Shown one piece after another: positions 33,260 through 41,948 of a stretch of DNA of 64,000 nucleotides; positions within the stretch are counted from its first letter, which is position 1, and every line of letters starts with the position of its first letter. Position numbers and translations under genes: made by a program. The stretch covers positions 1 to 64,000 of the forward strand of contig JAIRXH010000178.1 in assembly GCA_031268385.1 (NCBI GenBank). The letters run 5' to 3'. The notes beneath the pieces are model-generated. The model was not told the DNA's origin. It ran no database searches and saw only the letters and a program-made list of their open reading frames with translations. The stretch is from Treponema sp. (GTDB lineage Bacteria; Spirochaetota; Spirochaetia; Treponematales; Breznakiellaceae).

Positions 33260-34165
33260 ATGCGCCGTTCAGCCTTATTCCCGCAACGGGGCGGAACATT
33301 CTGGAAAGGCGAAGGGGCCATTCTGCTCTGCGCCTTCTTCTGGAGTACATCCGGCCTTTTCATCAAACTTTTACACTGGCATCCTGCCGTCATCGCGGGA
33401 ATACGGAGCCTTGTCGCCTGTCTTTTCATGCTGGCCGTCCGCGCGGCTTTTCCCCCGAAATCAAAGGGAGAAAACTCCTTCCTCCTCTGGGCCGGGGCCG
33501 CCTCCTACACCCTTACCATGCTGACCTTTGTCACCGCCAACAAGATGACTTCTCCGGCCAACGCGATCATGCTGCAGTACACCGCCCCGGTCTGGGCCGG
33601 CCTTCTGGGGTGGATGCTGCTCGGGGAAAGGCCCCGCTGGGAACACTGGGGCGCCCTGGTTTTGACGGCGGCGGGCATGGCGCTTTTTTTCGGCGGCGGA
33701 CTTGCGGGAGGTTCCCGCGCGGGGGATCTCCTCGCGGTATTTTCCGGGATCTGCTTCGGCGCCCACTCGGTCTTCCTGCGCATGATGAAGAGGGGGAACC
33801 CCCAGGACAGCCTGCTTGCCGCCCACGCTCTGTGCGCCCTCTTCTGCGTCCCCTTCGTCTTCCTTTACCCCCCCGCCCTTTCCATCCCGGCGGCGCTCTC
33901 CATGCTCTTCATGGGGGTTATGCAGATGGGGGCGGCTTCCCTTCTCTTTTCCTGGGGAATCAAACGGGTCAGCGCCATAGAGGCCATGCTTACCGCCATG
34001 GCGGAACCTGTCCTTAACCCCGTATGGGTATTCGCGGTTACCGGGGAAAAGCCCTCCCTCAGGGCCGTTCTGGGCGGCGGGATCATCATCGCGGCGGTGG
34101 CCGCTTCGTCCGTCATCGGAAAAAGGCGGGAGGCGCGGGAAAGCAGCCCTGACAGGGGCTGTTGA
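33260..34165 (+). CDS. EamA/DMT-superfamily transporter
   Basis: 301 aa with ten hydrophobic segments in two EamA repeats. Visible motifs are FFWSTSGLFIKLL, NAIMLQYTAPVWAGLLGWMLLGERP at the end of the first repeat, and IEAMLTAMAEPVLNPVWVFAVTGEKPS in the second, the hallmark order of drug/metabolite transporters. Substrate unknown; relatives export amino acids or small metabolites. Divergent from flgF with a short gap. ATG 33260 lies 11 bases before the next hydrophobic-domain lead-in; other starts are possible. Confidence 0.87.
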   Translation: MRRSALFPQRGGTFWKGEGAILLCAFFWSTSGLFIKLLHWHPAVIAGIRSLVACLFMLAVRAAFPPKSKGENSFLLWAGAASYTLTMLTFVTANKMTSPANAIMLQYTAPVWAGLLGWMLLGERPRWEHWGALVLTAAGMALFFGGGLAGGSRAGDLLAVFSGICFGAHSVFLRMMKRGNPQDSLLAAHALCALFCVPFVFLYPPALSIPAALSMLFMGVMQMGAASLLFSWGIKRVSAIEAMLTAMAEPVLNPVWVFAVTGEKPSLRAVLGGGIIIAAVAASSVIGKRREARESSPDRGC

Positions 34166-34285
34166 CCCGCCGGCAGCGACATGGCCCGGCGCACACTGTC
34201 GGCCACAGCACCCGTCATGTGCGCGAAGGCTTCAGCCTGAGCAGCGCGACGGCGCGCGAAAGGGAAACGCCCGGGCCGCCTCCCG

Positions 34286-35320
34286 CTACAGTACAAGCAT
34301 GGCGTCGCCGTAGCTGAAGAAGCGGTAACCTTCCCGGACGGCTTCGGCGTAACTTTCAAGGATAAAATCAAGCCCGGCAAAGGCCGAGACAAGCATGAGC
34401 AGGGTCGAGCGCGGGGTGTGGAAGTTGGTAAAGAGGCCGCCTGTGACATTGAAACGGCGGCCGGGATACAGAAAAAGCGACGAGGTTCCTTCCCCTTCCC
34501 GCACACCCTTTCCATCCCAGGCGCTTTCCAGCGTGCGGACACTCGTGGTTCCCACGGCGATGATCCTCCGGCCTTGGGCCCGGGCCCGCTCTATTTTAAG
34601 GGCGTTTTCCCCGTCAATAACAAAACGTTCCCCGTGCATTACGTGATCTTCAACGGCTTCGGTACGTACCGGAAGAAAAGTCCCGAGTCCCACATGGAGG
34701 GTGACGAACGCGCTTTCAACGCCCGTTTCGGCAAGCCGGGCAAGCAGGTCTTCGGTAAAATGAAGTCCGGCGGTAGGCGCCGCGGCGGAACCGGGAAAAC
34801 GGGCGTACACTGTCTGGTAGCGTTCCTCGTCAAGGGGGGTGTCCTTCCGCCTGATGTAGGGCGGAAGGGGCACGTGTCCCCACCTGTCAAGCCAGGCGTC
34901 GTCCGCGGGTTTTTCAAAACGAAGGACGCGGAACTCCCCGGCGCTTTCGGCGGTAATTTCCGCCCGGTTTTCGCCGCCGAACATGTAGCGGCCGCCCGTC
35001 CTGTGCCGTCTGGCCCGCTTTACCATGGCTTTCCAGGTATGCCCGTCAAGCCTGTCGACAAGGAGGAATTCGGCGGGGGTCCCGGTTTTTTCGGCTGTTC
35101 CCAAAAGACGCGCCTTGCGTACCTTTGAATTGTTGAATACCAGAAAGGGCCGGGGGCCGGGGAGGGCGCAAAGTATGCCGGGCAGATCCCCCATCATGGC
35201 GTGGCGCAGGGAACGGCCTGCCCTGTCAAGCACCATGAGGCGGCTTTCGCCCCGTACCGGGGGCGGATACTGGGCGACAAGATGTCCGGGAAGATCAAAG
35301 AAAAAATCGTCCGTCTTCAT
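34286..35320 (-). CDS. queA: S-adenosylmethionine:tRNA ribosyltransferase-isomerase
   Basis: 344 aa. FFFDLPGHLVAQYPP at the start, RLDGHTWKAMVKRARR, SAAAPTAGLHFTEDLL, HVGLGTFLPVRTE and HTPRSTLLMLVSAFAG are all QueA family blocks. It makes epoxyqueuosine in tRNA by using SAM as a ribosyl donor. Its first codon is directly next to the ruvB stop codon, so it is in the ruv operon. The 120 bases downstream hold nothing I can name. Confidence 0.95.
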   Translation of the reverse strand: MKTDDFFFDLPGHLVAQYPPPVRGESRLMVLDRAGRSLRHAMMGDLPGILCALPGPRPFLVFNNSKVRKARLLGTAEKTGTPAEFLLVDRLDGHTWKAMVKRARRHRTGGRYMFGGENRAEITAESAGEFRVLRFEKPADDAWLDRWGHVPLPPYIRRKDTPLDEERYQTVYARFPGSAAAPTAGLHFTEDLLARLAETGVESAFVTLHVGLGTFLPVRTEAVEDHVMHGERFVIDGENALKIERARAQGRRIIAVGTTSVRTLESAWDGKGVREGEGTSSLFLYPGRRFNVTGGLFTNFHTPRSTLLMLVSAFAGLDFILESYAEAVREGYRFFSYGDAMLVL

Positions 35321-36367
35321 CTAAAAGAGCATCCCGCTTTCCCGCCGTTCAAGGTTGAGGTGTTCATAGGCCAGGGCGGTTACGGTCCGGCCTCGGGGAG
35401 TGCGCTGGATAAGGCCGGCCTGTATAAGATACGGTTCGTAATAATCCTCGAGGGTATCGACCGTCTCGCCCACGGAAATGGCAAGGGTTTCGGCGCCCAC
35501 CGGCCCGCCCCCGTACCGTTCGATGATGATCCTGAGGATCTCCCGGTCATGCCGTTCAAGGCCGAGCCGGTCTATCTCCAACCGTCCCAGCCCTTCCCGC
35601 ACCACTTCTTCCGTAACACGGTCCGCCCCGCCGACCTGGGCGAAATCCCGCATGCGGCGGAGAAGCCGGTTCGCCACGCGGGGCGTTCCCCGCGCCGACC
35701 GGGCAATAAGGAGGGCGGCGCCGCCGTCCACCCTGACTTTGAGTATGCCCGCCGAACGGCGTATGATGGCCTCCATATCGGCGTCCCCGTAAAAGGAAAA
35801 ACGGCAGGTAATGCCGAAGCGGCTTATGAGGGGACTCGCGACATTCCCCGCCCTCGTGGTGGCCCCCACCAGGGTAAAGGGCTGGACGGGAATACGGATG
35901 GTCCGCGCCGCCGGTCCCTGTCCTATGATCCAGTCCATTTCGAAATCTTCCATGGCGATGTAGAGCATCTCCTCGATGGCGGGTTTCAGGCGGTGAATTT
36001 CATCAATAAAAAAAACGGACCTGGGGGAAAGCGTTGTAAGTATGCCCGCGAGATCTTTTGGCTTGTCAAGGGCGGGCGCGGAAGTAACCTTGAATTCCGC
36101 GCCAAGTTCATTGGCCACAACCTGGGCCAGGGTGGTCTTTCCGAGTCCCGGCGGCCCGATAAGAAAGAGATGATCGAGACTTTCGCCGCGGGCTTTGGCG
36201 GCGGAAATAAACACCGAAAGGTTTTCCTTCATCGCCGCCTGGCCGAGAAATTCCCCGAGATTCCGGGGCCGGAGCGAAAAATCCCGCTCGTCTTCCCCGA
36301 AGGTTTTTTCGGGACGCAGGATGCCCGCCGATCCGTCCCTGCCGGCGGCCGGTTTTGTTTTTCCCAT
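35321..36367 (-). CDS. ruvB: Holliday junction branch-migration ATPase RuvB
   Basis: 348 aa. Walker [16 protein letters not shown], Walker [19 protein letters not shown], sensor 1 [11 protein letters not shown] and arginine-finger region [13 protein letters not shown], with a winged-helix tail ending [15 protein letters not shown]. Hexameric motor that drives branch migration with RuvA. Ends one base from ruvA and directly precedes queA. Confidence 0.97.
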   Translation of the reverse strand: MGKTKPAAGRDGSAGILRPEKTFGEDERDFSLRPRNLGEFLGQAAMKENLSVFISAAKARGESLDHLFLIGPPGLGKTTLAQVVANELGAEFKVTSAPALDKPKDLAGILTTLSPRSVFFIDEIHRLKPAIEEMLYIAMEDFEMDWIIGQGPAARTIRIPVQPFTLVGATTRAGNVASPLISRFGITCRFSFYGDADMEAIIRRSAGILKVRVDGGAALLIARSARGTPRVANRLLRRMRDFAQVGGADRVTEEVVREGLGRLEIDRLGLERHDREILRIIIERYGGGPVGAETLAISVGETVDTLEDYYEPYLIQAGLIQRTPRGRTVTALAYEHLNLERRESGMLF

Positions 36368-36368
36368 A

Positions 36369-36965
36369 CTACTCCCGCGGTCCGCTCAAATTCACAATGG
36401 CTTCCCTGAAAAGCTCCCGCTCCCTTTCCGTCCCGAGTATCCCCGCGTCAAGGGCGGCGTCGGCCTTTGCCAGGGCTTCAGAGGCGGCCCGCCTGTCGTA
36501 GCCCATCTGGGCAAGGGCCTCGGCAAGCTCCCCCCAGGGCAAGGCGGCAGGTTCGGGAGCGGGCTTTGCCAGCTTTCCCTTGAGGGCGAGGATCATCTTC
36601 TGCGCGGTCTTCTTTCCCAGTCCGGGCACCAGCTCAAGACGGGCAAGATCCTCCGTTTCAAGGGCCAGCTCCAGGTCTTCCTGACCTATGCCGCTCATGA
36701 TCTTCACCGCCGCCTTCGGACCTATCCCCTCAACTTTGAGGAGTTCAAGAAAAGTTCCCCGGCGCGTCTCGTCCTGAAACCCGAAAATCCTCATCTGATC
36801 TTCCCGGTGAAAGAGCCAGGTAAAGATCCTCGCCTCCTCCCCGGCGGCCGGAAGGGCGGCCGCGTCTGTCACGGGCACGAAAAGTTCCCATTCGACGCCG
36901 CCTGTCAAAATGAAAACGGAATCGCCCCGTTTTTCGGTGAGAATTCCCCGTATGCTGTTAAACAT
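36369..36965 (-). CDS. ruvA: Holliday junction DNA helicase subunit RuvA
   Basis: 198 aa from ATG 36965, where the family sequence [12 protein letters not shown] begins; the track start at 37052 adds 29 residues without likeness to RuvA. OB-fold motif [14 protein letters not shown], two helix-hairpin-helix motifs ([16 protein letters not shown] and [18 protein letters not shown]) and the C-terminal RuvB-binding domain with [16 protein letters not shown]. Binds four-way junctions. Confidence 0.95.
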   Translation of the reverse strand: MFNSIRGILTEKRGDSVFILTGGVEWELFVPVTDAAALPAAGEEARIFTWLFHREDQMRIFGFQDETRRGTFLELLKVEGIGPKAAVKIMSGIGQEDLELALETEDLARLELVPGLGKKTAQKMILALKGKLAKPAPEPAALPWGELAEALAQMGYDRRAASEALAKADAALDAGILGTERERELFREAIVNLSGPRE

Positions 36966-37055
36966 GAAAGAACCATAGCACAACGGGACATGTTTTGAAA
37001 GGCAAATCAACATACTCCGCGGGCAGAGCCACGGGGTATGGACCCTCGCCACGAA

Positions 37056-37577
37056 TCAGCCGGCCGCGCTGTGGGCGCAGCAGATTGCCGCTCCCAGGGC
37101 GTCCGCGGCGTGATCGGGGGAAGGAATCCCGTCAAGCCCAAGAATAAGCCGCACCATTTCCTGTATCTGGACCTTGTCCGCGCGGGCCGTTCCCACCACA
37201 CCCTGTTTGATCTGGACGGGAGTAAACTCCCGCACGCAAAGCCCCCTCTCCGCCAGGGCCAGCAGGATAATCCCCCTTGCCTCGGCGACAGGAATGGCGC
37301 TTGTTACGTTGCGGCCAAAGTACAGGGTCTCAACCGCCGACTCACCGGGACGGTAGGTTTCAAGCAATTTCCCGAGCGACAGGTAAATAAAAAGAAGGCG
37401 CTCCGCCCGGGGGCTTTGCGCCTTCGTTTCTATACAGCCGTGAGCGACATATCTGACACGGCCCTGTGAATAATCGACCACTCCCCATCCGGTAGAGGCA
37501 AGCCCCGGATCGACGCCCATAATGCGGCGCCGTTCCGGACGCCGTGTTCCGGGCCTGTTTTTCCCGCCCCCCGTCAT
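37056..37577 (-). CDS. ruvC: Crossover junction endodeoxyribonuclease RuvC
   Basis: 173 aa. The RNase-H-like fold is marked by IMGVDPGLASTGWGVVD (first catalytic Asp), AVETLYFGRNVTSAI (Glu) and SPDHAADALGAAICC (acidic pair); the sequence QIKQGVVGTARADKVQIQEMV is the family helix. Resolves Holliday junctions with RuvAB. A basic 17-residue N-terminal lead is longer than usual, so a start closer to RRIMGVDPG is possible. Follows yebC with a 10-base gap. Confidence 0.94.
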   Translation of the reverse strand: MTGGGKNRPGTRRPERRRIMGVDPGLASTGWGVVDYSQGRVRYVAHGCIETKAQSPRAERLLFIYLSLGKLLETYRPGESAVETLYFGRNVTSAIPVAEARGIILLALAERGLCVREFTPVQIKQGVVGTARADKVQIQEMVRLILGLDGIPSPDHAADALGAAICCAHSAAG

Positions 37578-37586
37578 GGAAGGGAT

Positions 37587-38327
37587 CTACTCGGCCTCAA
37601 AACCTTCGGGGATCTCGAGGTTGGAGTACACGTTCTGAACATCGTCGTTTTCTTCAAGTTTTTCGACAAGTCTTACCGCCCTGGCGGTCCCTTCGCCGTC
37701 CAGCGCGACTTCCGCATCGGCCACCATGCTGATTTCGGCGCTCATGGTTTCAAAGCTCTTTTCCGAAAGAACATTGGCGACGGCCTCAAAATCCTCAGGC
37801 GCGGTGATCACTTCGATGATACCGTCCGAAAGGGACACGTCCTCCGCGCCCCCCTCGATGGCGGCTTCCATCACCTGATCCTCGGTGTATTTTTCACCGT
37901 CAAGGGTGATGATCCCCTGCCGCCTGAAAAGCCGGGACACAGACCCGGCGGTGGCAAGCTGGCCCCCCGACCTTGTAAGAATGTTCCGCACATCCGCGGC
38001 GGCCCGGTTCTTGTTGTCGGTAAGCACTTCGATAAGCACAGCCACCCCGCCGGGGGCGTATGCCTCGTAGGTCAACTCCTCGTAGTTCACCCCTTCCAGT
38101 TCGCCCGTACCCTTCTTGATCGCCCTGTCTATATTGTCCTTGGGCATGTTGGCGCCCCTGGCCTTGAGAACGGCGGTCCTGAGCCGGGGGTTCCCCTCGG
38201 GGCTGCCCCCTCCCATGCGGGCGGCGATGGAAATTTCCTTGATCAACTTGGTGAACATCTGGCCGCGCCTCGCATCGGCGGCCCCTTTCGCATGTTTAAT
38301 AGTCGCCCATTTACTGTGGCCCGACAT
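37587..38327 (-). CDS. yebC: YebC/PmpR family regulator
   Basis: 246 aa from ATG 38327, with AAGGAG seven bases before it; the five extra residues in the track version are dropped. MSGHSKWATIKHAKGAADARRGQMFTKL is the family start, then GTGELEGVNYEELTYEAYAPGGVAVLIE and a C-terminal dimer domain. Known members act as transcription factors or relieve ribosome pausing at proline stretches. Upstream of ruvC, as in many bacteria. Confidence 0.95.
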   Translation of the reverse strand: MSGHSKWATIKHAKGAADARRGQMFTKLIKEISIAARMGGGSPEGNPRLRTAVLKARGANMPKDNIDRAIKKGTGELEGVNYEELTYEAYAPGGVAVLIEVLTDNKNRAAADVRNILTRSGGQLATAGSVSRLFRRQGIITLDGEKYTEDQVMEAAIEGGAEDVSLSDGIIEVITAPEDFEAVANVLSEKSFETMSAEISMVADAEVALDGEGTARAVRLVEKLEENDDVQNVYSNLEIPEGFEAE

Positions 38328-38431
38328 AATCGCTCCTTCCATTCAGAGAAAAATAATGTATGGATAATCTTACCATACCGGAGAAATCTCCGTCAACGGG
38401 GAGACCTTATGACAGCAAGATATTTATGGCG

Positions 38432-38456
38432 AAAAAAAACCGCCCTTGCGGACGGT
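38432..38456 (-). terminator. Rho-independent terminator of the zinc-ribbon gene
   Basis: On the minus strand ACCGTCC-GCAA-GGGCGGT forms a seven-pair stem with a GNRA tetraloop (one T-G pair), followed by eight T. It lies about 100 bases after the stop of the gene 38554-38778. Confidence 0.85.
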
Positions 38457-38553
38457 CCGCAGCATCCCGCCGTATCTTTACCGGTACGGCCAAAGCGTTT
38501 CGCGGGCTGGACTTTGTTATACGAGCACGCAAAAAATTCCGGTTGAAGGGCCG

Positions 38554-38778
38554 CTAAAATTTACCCCGCTGGACAGCCTTGCTGACCGAATCCAGGTAGA
38601 GATTCTCGTACCAGTCATAACTAAAGGGCTGTTTGGTGCGGATCTGCGGCTTTACGACGCCTTCAAGTTTGTCATGGCAATCTTCGCAGATATCAAACTT
38701 GGTTACATGAAAATAATTACGCCCTGAAACAGGAGCATCCATCTTTTTCCCGCACACATCGCAGGTAAGGGTCTTCAT
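38554..38778 (-). CDS. Small zinc-ribbon protein
   Basis: 74 aa. Two CXXC knuckles, CDVC near the start and CEDC at about residue 31, make a treble-clef or ribbon zinc site. The rest is polar with a basic end (LDSVSKAVQRGKF). AAGGAG ribosome site before ATG and a good terminator behind, so it is a one-gene transcript. Function unknown; such proteins are found in treponemes and clostridia and may bind nucleic acid or partners. Confidence 0.75.
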   Translation of the reverse strand: MKTLTCDVCGKKMDAPVSGRNYFHVTKFDICEDCHDKLEGVVKPQIRTKQPFSYDWYENLYLDSVSKAVQRGKF

Positions 38779-38788
38779 ACTGCTCTCC

Positions 38789-38814
38789 TTGATAACTCGA
38801 GATAAATTTATAAT
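38789..38814 (+). promoter_or_regulatory. Candidate promoter of neuB
   Basis: TATAAT at 38809-38814 ends only eight bases before ATG 38823. TTGATA at 38789-38794 is a possible -35 box but the 14-base spacing is short. The mRNA would be nearly leaderless. Confidence 0.45.
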
Positions 38815-38822
38815 ACTTCATT

Positions 38823-39947
38823 ATGAAAAAAATGTCGAGATCCCGTGAAGAATTTTTTGCCCCAGGCGGGCCCTACAGTGGAAAAAAAGTCCTCATAATC
38901 GCCGAATTGGGCACTTCCCACGGCGGCGATCCGGTAAAGGCCGGAGAACTCATAGCCGCCGCCGGGGAAGCCGGGGCTGACTGCGTCAAATTCCAGATGG
39001 TATACGCCGATGAAATTCTCCATCCCGCTACCGGCCTGGTAAAACTTCCCGGAGGGGATATAAGGCTTTACGATCGTTTCAGGGAACTGGAAACCGATCC
39101 GTCTTTTTACGCCCGGCTCAAGGAAGAGGCCGAAAGGCGGGGGCTTCTGTTCCTCTGCACGCCCTTCGGACCCCGGAGCGCCCGGCATCTTGGGGAGCTT
39201 TCCCCCGTAATGGTCAAGATAGCCTCCCCGGAACTTAACTATACGGGCCTCCTCAGGGAAACGGCGGCCTGGAAGATCCCCATACTCCTCTCGTCGGGGG
39301 TTTCCCGGCTGGGAGACATGGAGGAAGCCCTGGAGATCCTCGCGGAAGTCCCCTCCGTCTGCCTTCTCCACTGTGTGACCGCGTATCCGGCCCCGGAAAC
39401 GGACTACAATCTCAGGGTCATCGGGAACCTTTCGGCGGTATTCGGGGTTCCTGTTGGAATAAGCGACCACAGTCAGGACGAGGAACTGGTTCCCGCTCTG
39501 GGAACGGCAATGGGAGCGGCGGTTGTGGAAAAGCATTTCTGTCTTTCACGGGACGATCCGGGGCTGGACGATCCTATAGCTCTTCCCCCCGGTTCCTTTT
39601 CGCGGATGGTAAGGGCGGTACGGGAGGCTTCCGGGCGGGGAACGGAAAAAACCGTCGAAAAATACCGCCGGGAACGGGGCGGAGAGATCGTTGAAAAGAT
39701 CCTTGGGGACGGGATCAAGCGGCTTGCCCCCTCGGAACGGGCCAATTACGAGCGGACCAACCGTTCTCTGCACGCCCTGGTTGACATAGAGGCGGGGGAA
39801 GAAATCCAGCCCGGCAATATAGGGGTCCTCAGAACAGAAAAGATCCTCCGGCCGGGGCTTCCCCCGTCCTGGGAAAACCGCGTCGCCGGGCGGAAGGCCC
39901 GGTGTTTTATTCCCGCAGGGGAAGGAATACGCTTTGAGGATGTGTAA
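38823..39947 (+). CDS. NeuB/SpsE-family sialic-acid-type synthase
   Basis: 374 aa. IIAELGTSHGGDPVKAGEL, ADCVKFQMVYADEIL, FLCTPFGPRSARHL, VKIASPELNYTGLLRE, GISDHSQDEELVPALG and VEKHFCLSRDDPGLDDP are the catalytic TIM-barrel motifs of PEP-dependent nonulosonic-acid synthases. Residues about 305-374 form a SAF antifreeze-like domain. Family members condense PEP with an N-acetylmannosamine-type sugar. It stands alone here without NeuA or NeuC. The product (sialic, legionaminic or pseudaminic type) cannot be told. A second ATG three codons later is an alternative start. Confidence 0.87.
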   Translation: MKKMSRSREEFFAPGGPYSGKKVLIIAELGTSHGGDPVKAGELIAAAGEAGADCVKFQMVYADEILHPATGLVKLPGGDIRLYDRFRELETDPSFYARLKEEAERRGLLFLCTPFGPRSARHLGELSPVMVKIASPELNYTGLLRETAAWKIPILLSSGVSRLGDMEEALEILAEVPSVCLLHCVTAYPAPETDYNLRVIGNLSAVFGVPVGISDHSQDEELVPALGTAMGAAVVEKHFCLSRDDPGLDDPIALPPGSFSRMVRAVREASGRGTEKTVEKYRRERGGEIVEKILGDGIKRLAPSERANYERTNRSLHALVDIEAGEEIQPGNIGVLRTEKILRPGLPPSWENRVAGRKARCFIPAGEGIRFEDV

Positions 39948-39954
39948 AAACCGT

Positions 39955-39981
39955 ACCCGAAAAGAGACCTGAAAAATCCGC
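39955..39981. repeat. 27-bp exact repeat, copy 1
   Basis: ACCCGAAAAGAGACCTGAAAAATCCGC in full, also found unchanged at 56924-56950. Here it begins seven bases after the neuB stop codon. It has no inverted symmetry. Confidence 0.85.
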
Positions 39982-40044
39982 CGGGGGTCCTGCCGGTGAT
40001 CAGAGGGAAGGCCAAACCGGGAATTCCGGTAATACCGTGGTCGT

Positions 40045-40062
40045 ATTGCCAGACTTGGCAAT
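40045..40062 (+). terminator. Possible weak terminator downstream of neuB
   Basis: ATTGCCA-GACT-TGGCAAT gives a seven-pair stem followed by TTGT only, so termination is uncertain. It sits about 100 bases after the neuB stop. Confidence 0.4.
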
Positions 40063-40142
40063 TTGTATCAAACTGTTAAGTAGTATTCGTCTATGGCGTC
40101 CATGGCGCGTTACGGCATGGACGGACGCTGTTATGGCAAGGT

Positions 40143-40175
40143 GAGCTTGTTCCAAAAACTGAAGTTTTGGAACAG
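40143..40175. repeat. Variant of the ACTGAAGT hairpin element
   Basis: GAGCTTGTTCCAAAAACTGAAGTTTTGGAACAGC folds as GTTCCAAAA/TTTTGGAAC with the same CTGAAG loop as the repeats at 14.9, 16.5 and 30.9 kb, but with changed arms that still pair. The GAGCTTGTTCCAAAA start is shared with 56163-56217. Confidence 0.7.
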
Positions 40176-40203
40176 CATCAGGTTATAGAGGAGTTTTCTT
40201 TAT

Positions 40204-41019
40204 ATGGCCCATGCACCAACGGGGGCCGCGCAGTATCTGGCGCGGTTCGGCGAACAAAGTATAGCCTGCAGTCAATACGCCCTGACCAAACTGGGGGTAG
40301 ACAGGAGCCATTGTTTTCTGAAAATAGACGAGTACGTCATTCTTTGCGTCCCCTTTCAGTTTGGTTTTAAACGATCCCTTTTTCTCGCGTCCCTTTCAAA
40401 ACAGGAAATGACCTTTTTTCAGCGTTACATAAACGGCATCGTGGGCCTGTCCATCGCCTTTACCCCCAAAGGCCAGCAGGATCCCATCAAATTTTTCATA
40501 CGCTGTACACTTTCGACCATAGGACAGATGAAGGGACGGGAAAATGTGGGGCTTTTTGTGGTTGATTACAAGGTCACGCCCGACGATCTTGTGTCCACGC
40601 TGGGCGGTTTTCTTGAAGACCAGGACAGGATCAGAACCCTGTACGATGATTACGGAAAGACCATGATCAGGCTGACCCCCGAAATTTCCAGGATCATCGG
40701 CTATAACATGTACGCCACCATCACCGAGCCGAACAAGGAAGGAAAACGGATACAGGTGTACGGCCTGAGTTCCAAATCCATTGAACACATGGAAGCTCCC
40801 GGAGCGGAGGTCCGCGCGCCGGGAACTTCCGTCGCCTACCAGCTTTTTTTCAAAAAATACCGGATCTCCGCGGCGGGAAGCGTCATTCAGGCGGAGACGC
40901 TTTCACAGGGACTGATCAGAACCACGGCGAAAATCGCGTTCAGTCCCGAACTTGTTGAAATCATCGACGATTACTGGTACACTACTCGTACCGCCCCTTC
41001 TCAACAGGCGGCGCAGTGA
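40204..41019 (+). CDS. Hypothetical protein, perhaps related to PilZ N-terminal-type domains
   Basis: 271 aa, cytoplasmic by lack of a signal peptide. Stretches such as GVDRSHCFLKIDEYVILCVPFQFGFKRSLFLASLSKQEM, NGIVGLSIAF and MKGRENVGLFVVDYK recall treponemal proteins that I have seen annotated as PilZN3-type domains, which lack a functional c-di-GMP site by themselves; this is memory, not proof. A long leader with three hairpins and a GAGGAG ribosome site precede it. The next gene begins five bases after the stop, so they form a two-gene unit. Confidence 0.55.
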   Translation: MAHAPTGAAQYLARFGEQSIACSQYALTKLGVDRSHCFLKIDEYVILCVPFQFGFKRSLFLASLSKQEMTFFQRYINGIVGLSIAFTPKGQQDPIKFFIRCTLSTIGQMKGRENVGLFVVDYKVTPDDLVSTLGGFLEDQDRIRTLYDDYGKTMIRLTPEISRIIGYNMYATITEPNKEGKRIQVYGLSSKSIEHMEAPGAEVRAPGTSVAYQLFFKKYRISAAGSVIQAETLSQGLIRTTAKIAFSPELVEIIDDYWYTTRTAPSQQAAQ

Positions 41020-41023
41020 GGTG

Positions 41024-41884
41024 ATGGTGAAAAGAGGAAAAGCGTTTCCCGCTCTTTGCGCAATCGTGATGGGATTTGTGTGTACGGTCCTTTTTGCCCA
41101 GACAGCGGACGGCGGGATTGCAGCGGCCGAAAACGCCGCCCAGCTTGACGCAGTGGTTCAGGGACTTGCCGTCCAGGCGGGGGCGCGGCTTGACGCCCTG
41201 GATCCTGGAAGCCGGGTACGGGTTAACGATTTTTTTGTTTCCGAAGATTCGCTGTCTCCAATGGGCAGTTACTGGAAAAACCAGCTTCTTCTCTGCCTTG
41301 CCGGAAGGCCAAACCGGCAATTCATTCTGGATAACAACACGACGGGTCAGGCGGCCTATACCCTTTCCGGGGAAATACTCGTCATGGAAAATATGGTGCG
41401 GGTGTACACCCATCTCGGCAATGTCCGGGAAAGTTCCCTGCTTTCGGTATGGACAACGGATCTGCGGCAAAGCTCCTACCTTGACGGGCTGATAAGCCGG
41501 TTCTCCTCATCTTCATCGTCTTCAAACAGCGGCCAGGCAAGACGGGACAGCCTTGAAGAAGACAGCAGGGATAACCCGGTGGAAGTTTCGGAGGGAACCT
41601 GGATTTCAAGGACCATTCATTCGGACGACGAGGACTGGTTCCTGTTCCGGTCCGGGGCAGCCGGGCCTTACATCGCCGAAACATCGGGCGGCACCGACAC
41701 CTTCATGGAACTCTACGACGCCGGTGATTTTTCCCGCATAACGGAAAATGACGACGGGGGCGACGATTACAACGCCCGCATCGTTTTTTCCGCCGAAAAC
41801 GGAAAATCCTACCTCATAAAAATAAGGGGCTACAACAACGACGACACGGGTTCTTACCGTTTTCAGGTACGGGCCGGGGAATAG
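41024..41884 (+). CDS. Exported protein with pre-peptidase C-terminal (PPC) domain
   Basis: 286 aa from ATG 41024; the track start (40952) is inside the upstream gene. Signal peptide FPALCAIVMGFVCTVLFAQ, then a region from about 30 to 165 with the periplasmic repeat-like VRVNDFFVSEDSLSPMG and LSGEILVMENMVRVYTHL, a serine-rich linker, and a PPC domain in residues about 195-285 (DDEDWFLFRSG, TDTFMELYDAG, DDYNARIVFSAENGKSYLIKIRGYN). PPC domains aid folding or surface binding of secreted proteins. No protease domain is present, so its job is binding or display. Confidence 0.75.
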   Translation: MVKRGKAFPALCAIVMGFVCTVLFAQTADGGIAAAENAAQLDAVVQGLAVQAGARLDALDPGSRVRVNDFFVSEDSLSPMGSYWKNQLLLCLAGRPNRQFILDNNTTGQAAYTLSGEILVMENMVRVYTHLGNVRESSLLSVWTTDLRQSSYLDGLISRFSSSSSSSNSGQARRDSLEEDSRDNPVEVSEGTWISRTIHSDDEDWFLFRSGAAGPYIAETSGGTDTFMELYDAGDFSRITENDDGGDDYNARIVFSAENGKSYLIKIRGYNNDDTGSYRFQVRAGE

Positions 41885-41948
41885 GCGGGCCTCCGCACAT
41901 CCAGGGTGTTAAACTATACGTTCGATTAAATCCATCCGCGAATGAGGC

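Noticed and set aside
35201-36409. 402-aa plus-strand ORF opposite ruvB
   Set aside because: Shadow of ruvB with Gly/Pro-rich sequence.
38360-38557. 65-codon plus-strand ORF between yebC and the zinc-ribbon gene
   Set aside because: Overlaps the minus-strand terminator and has no ribosome site or recognisable features.
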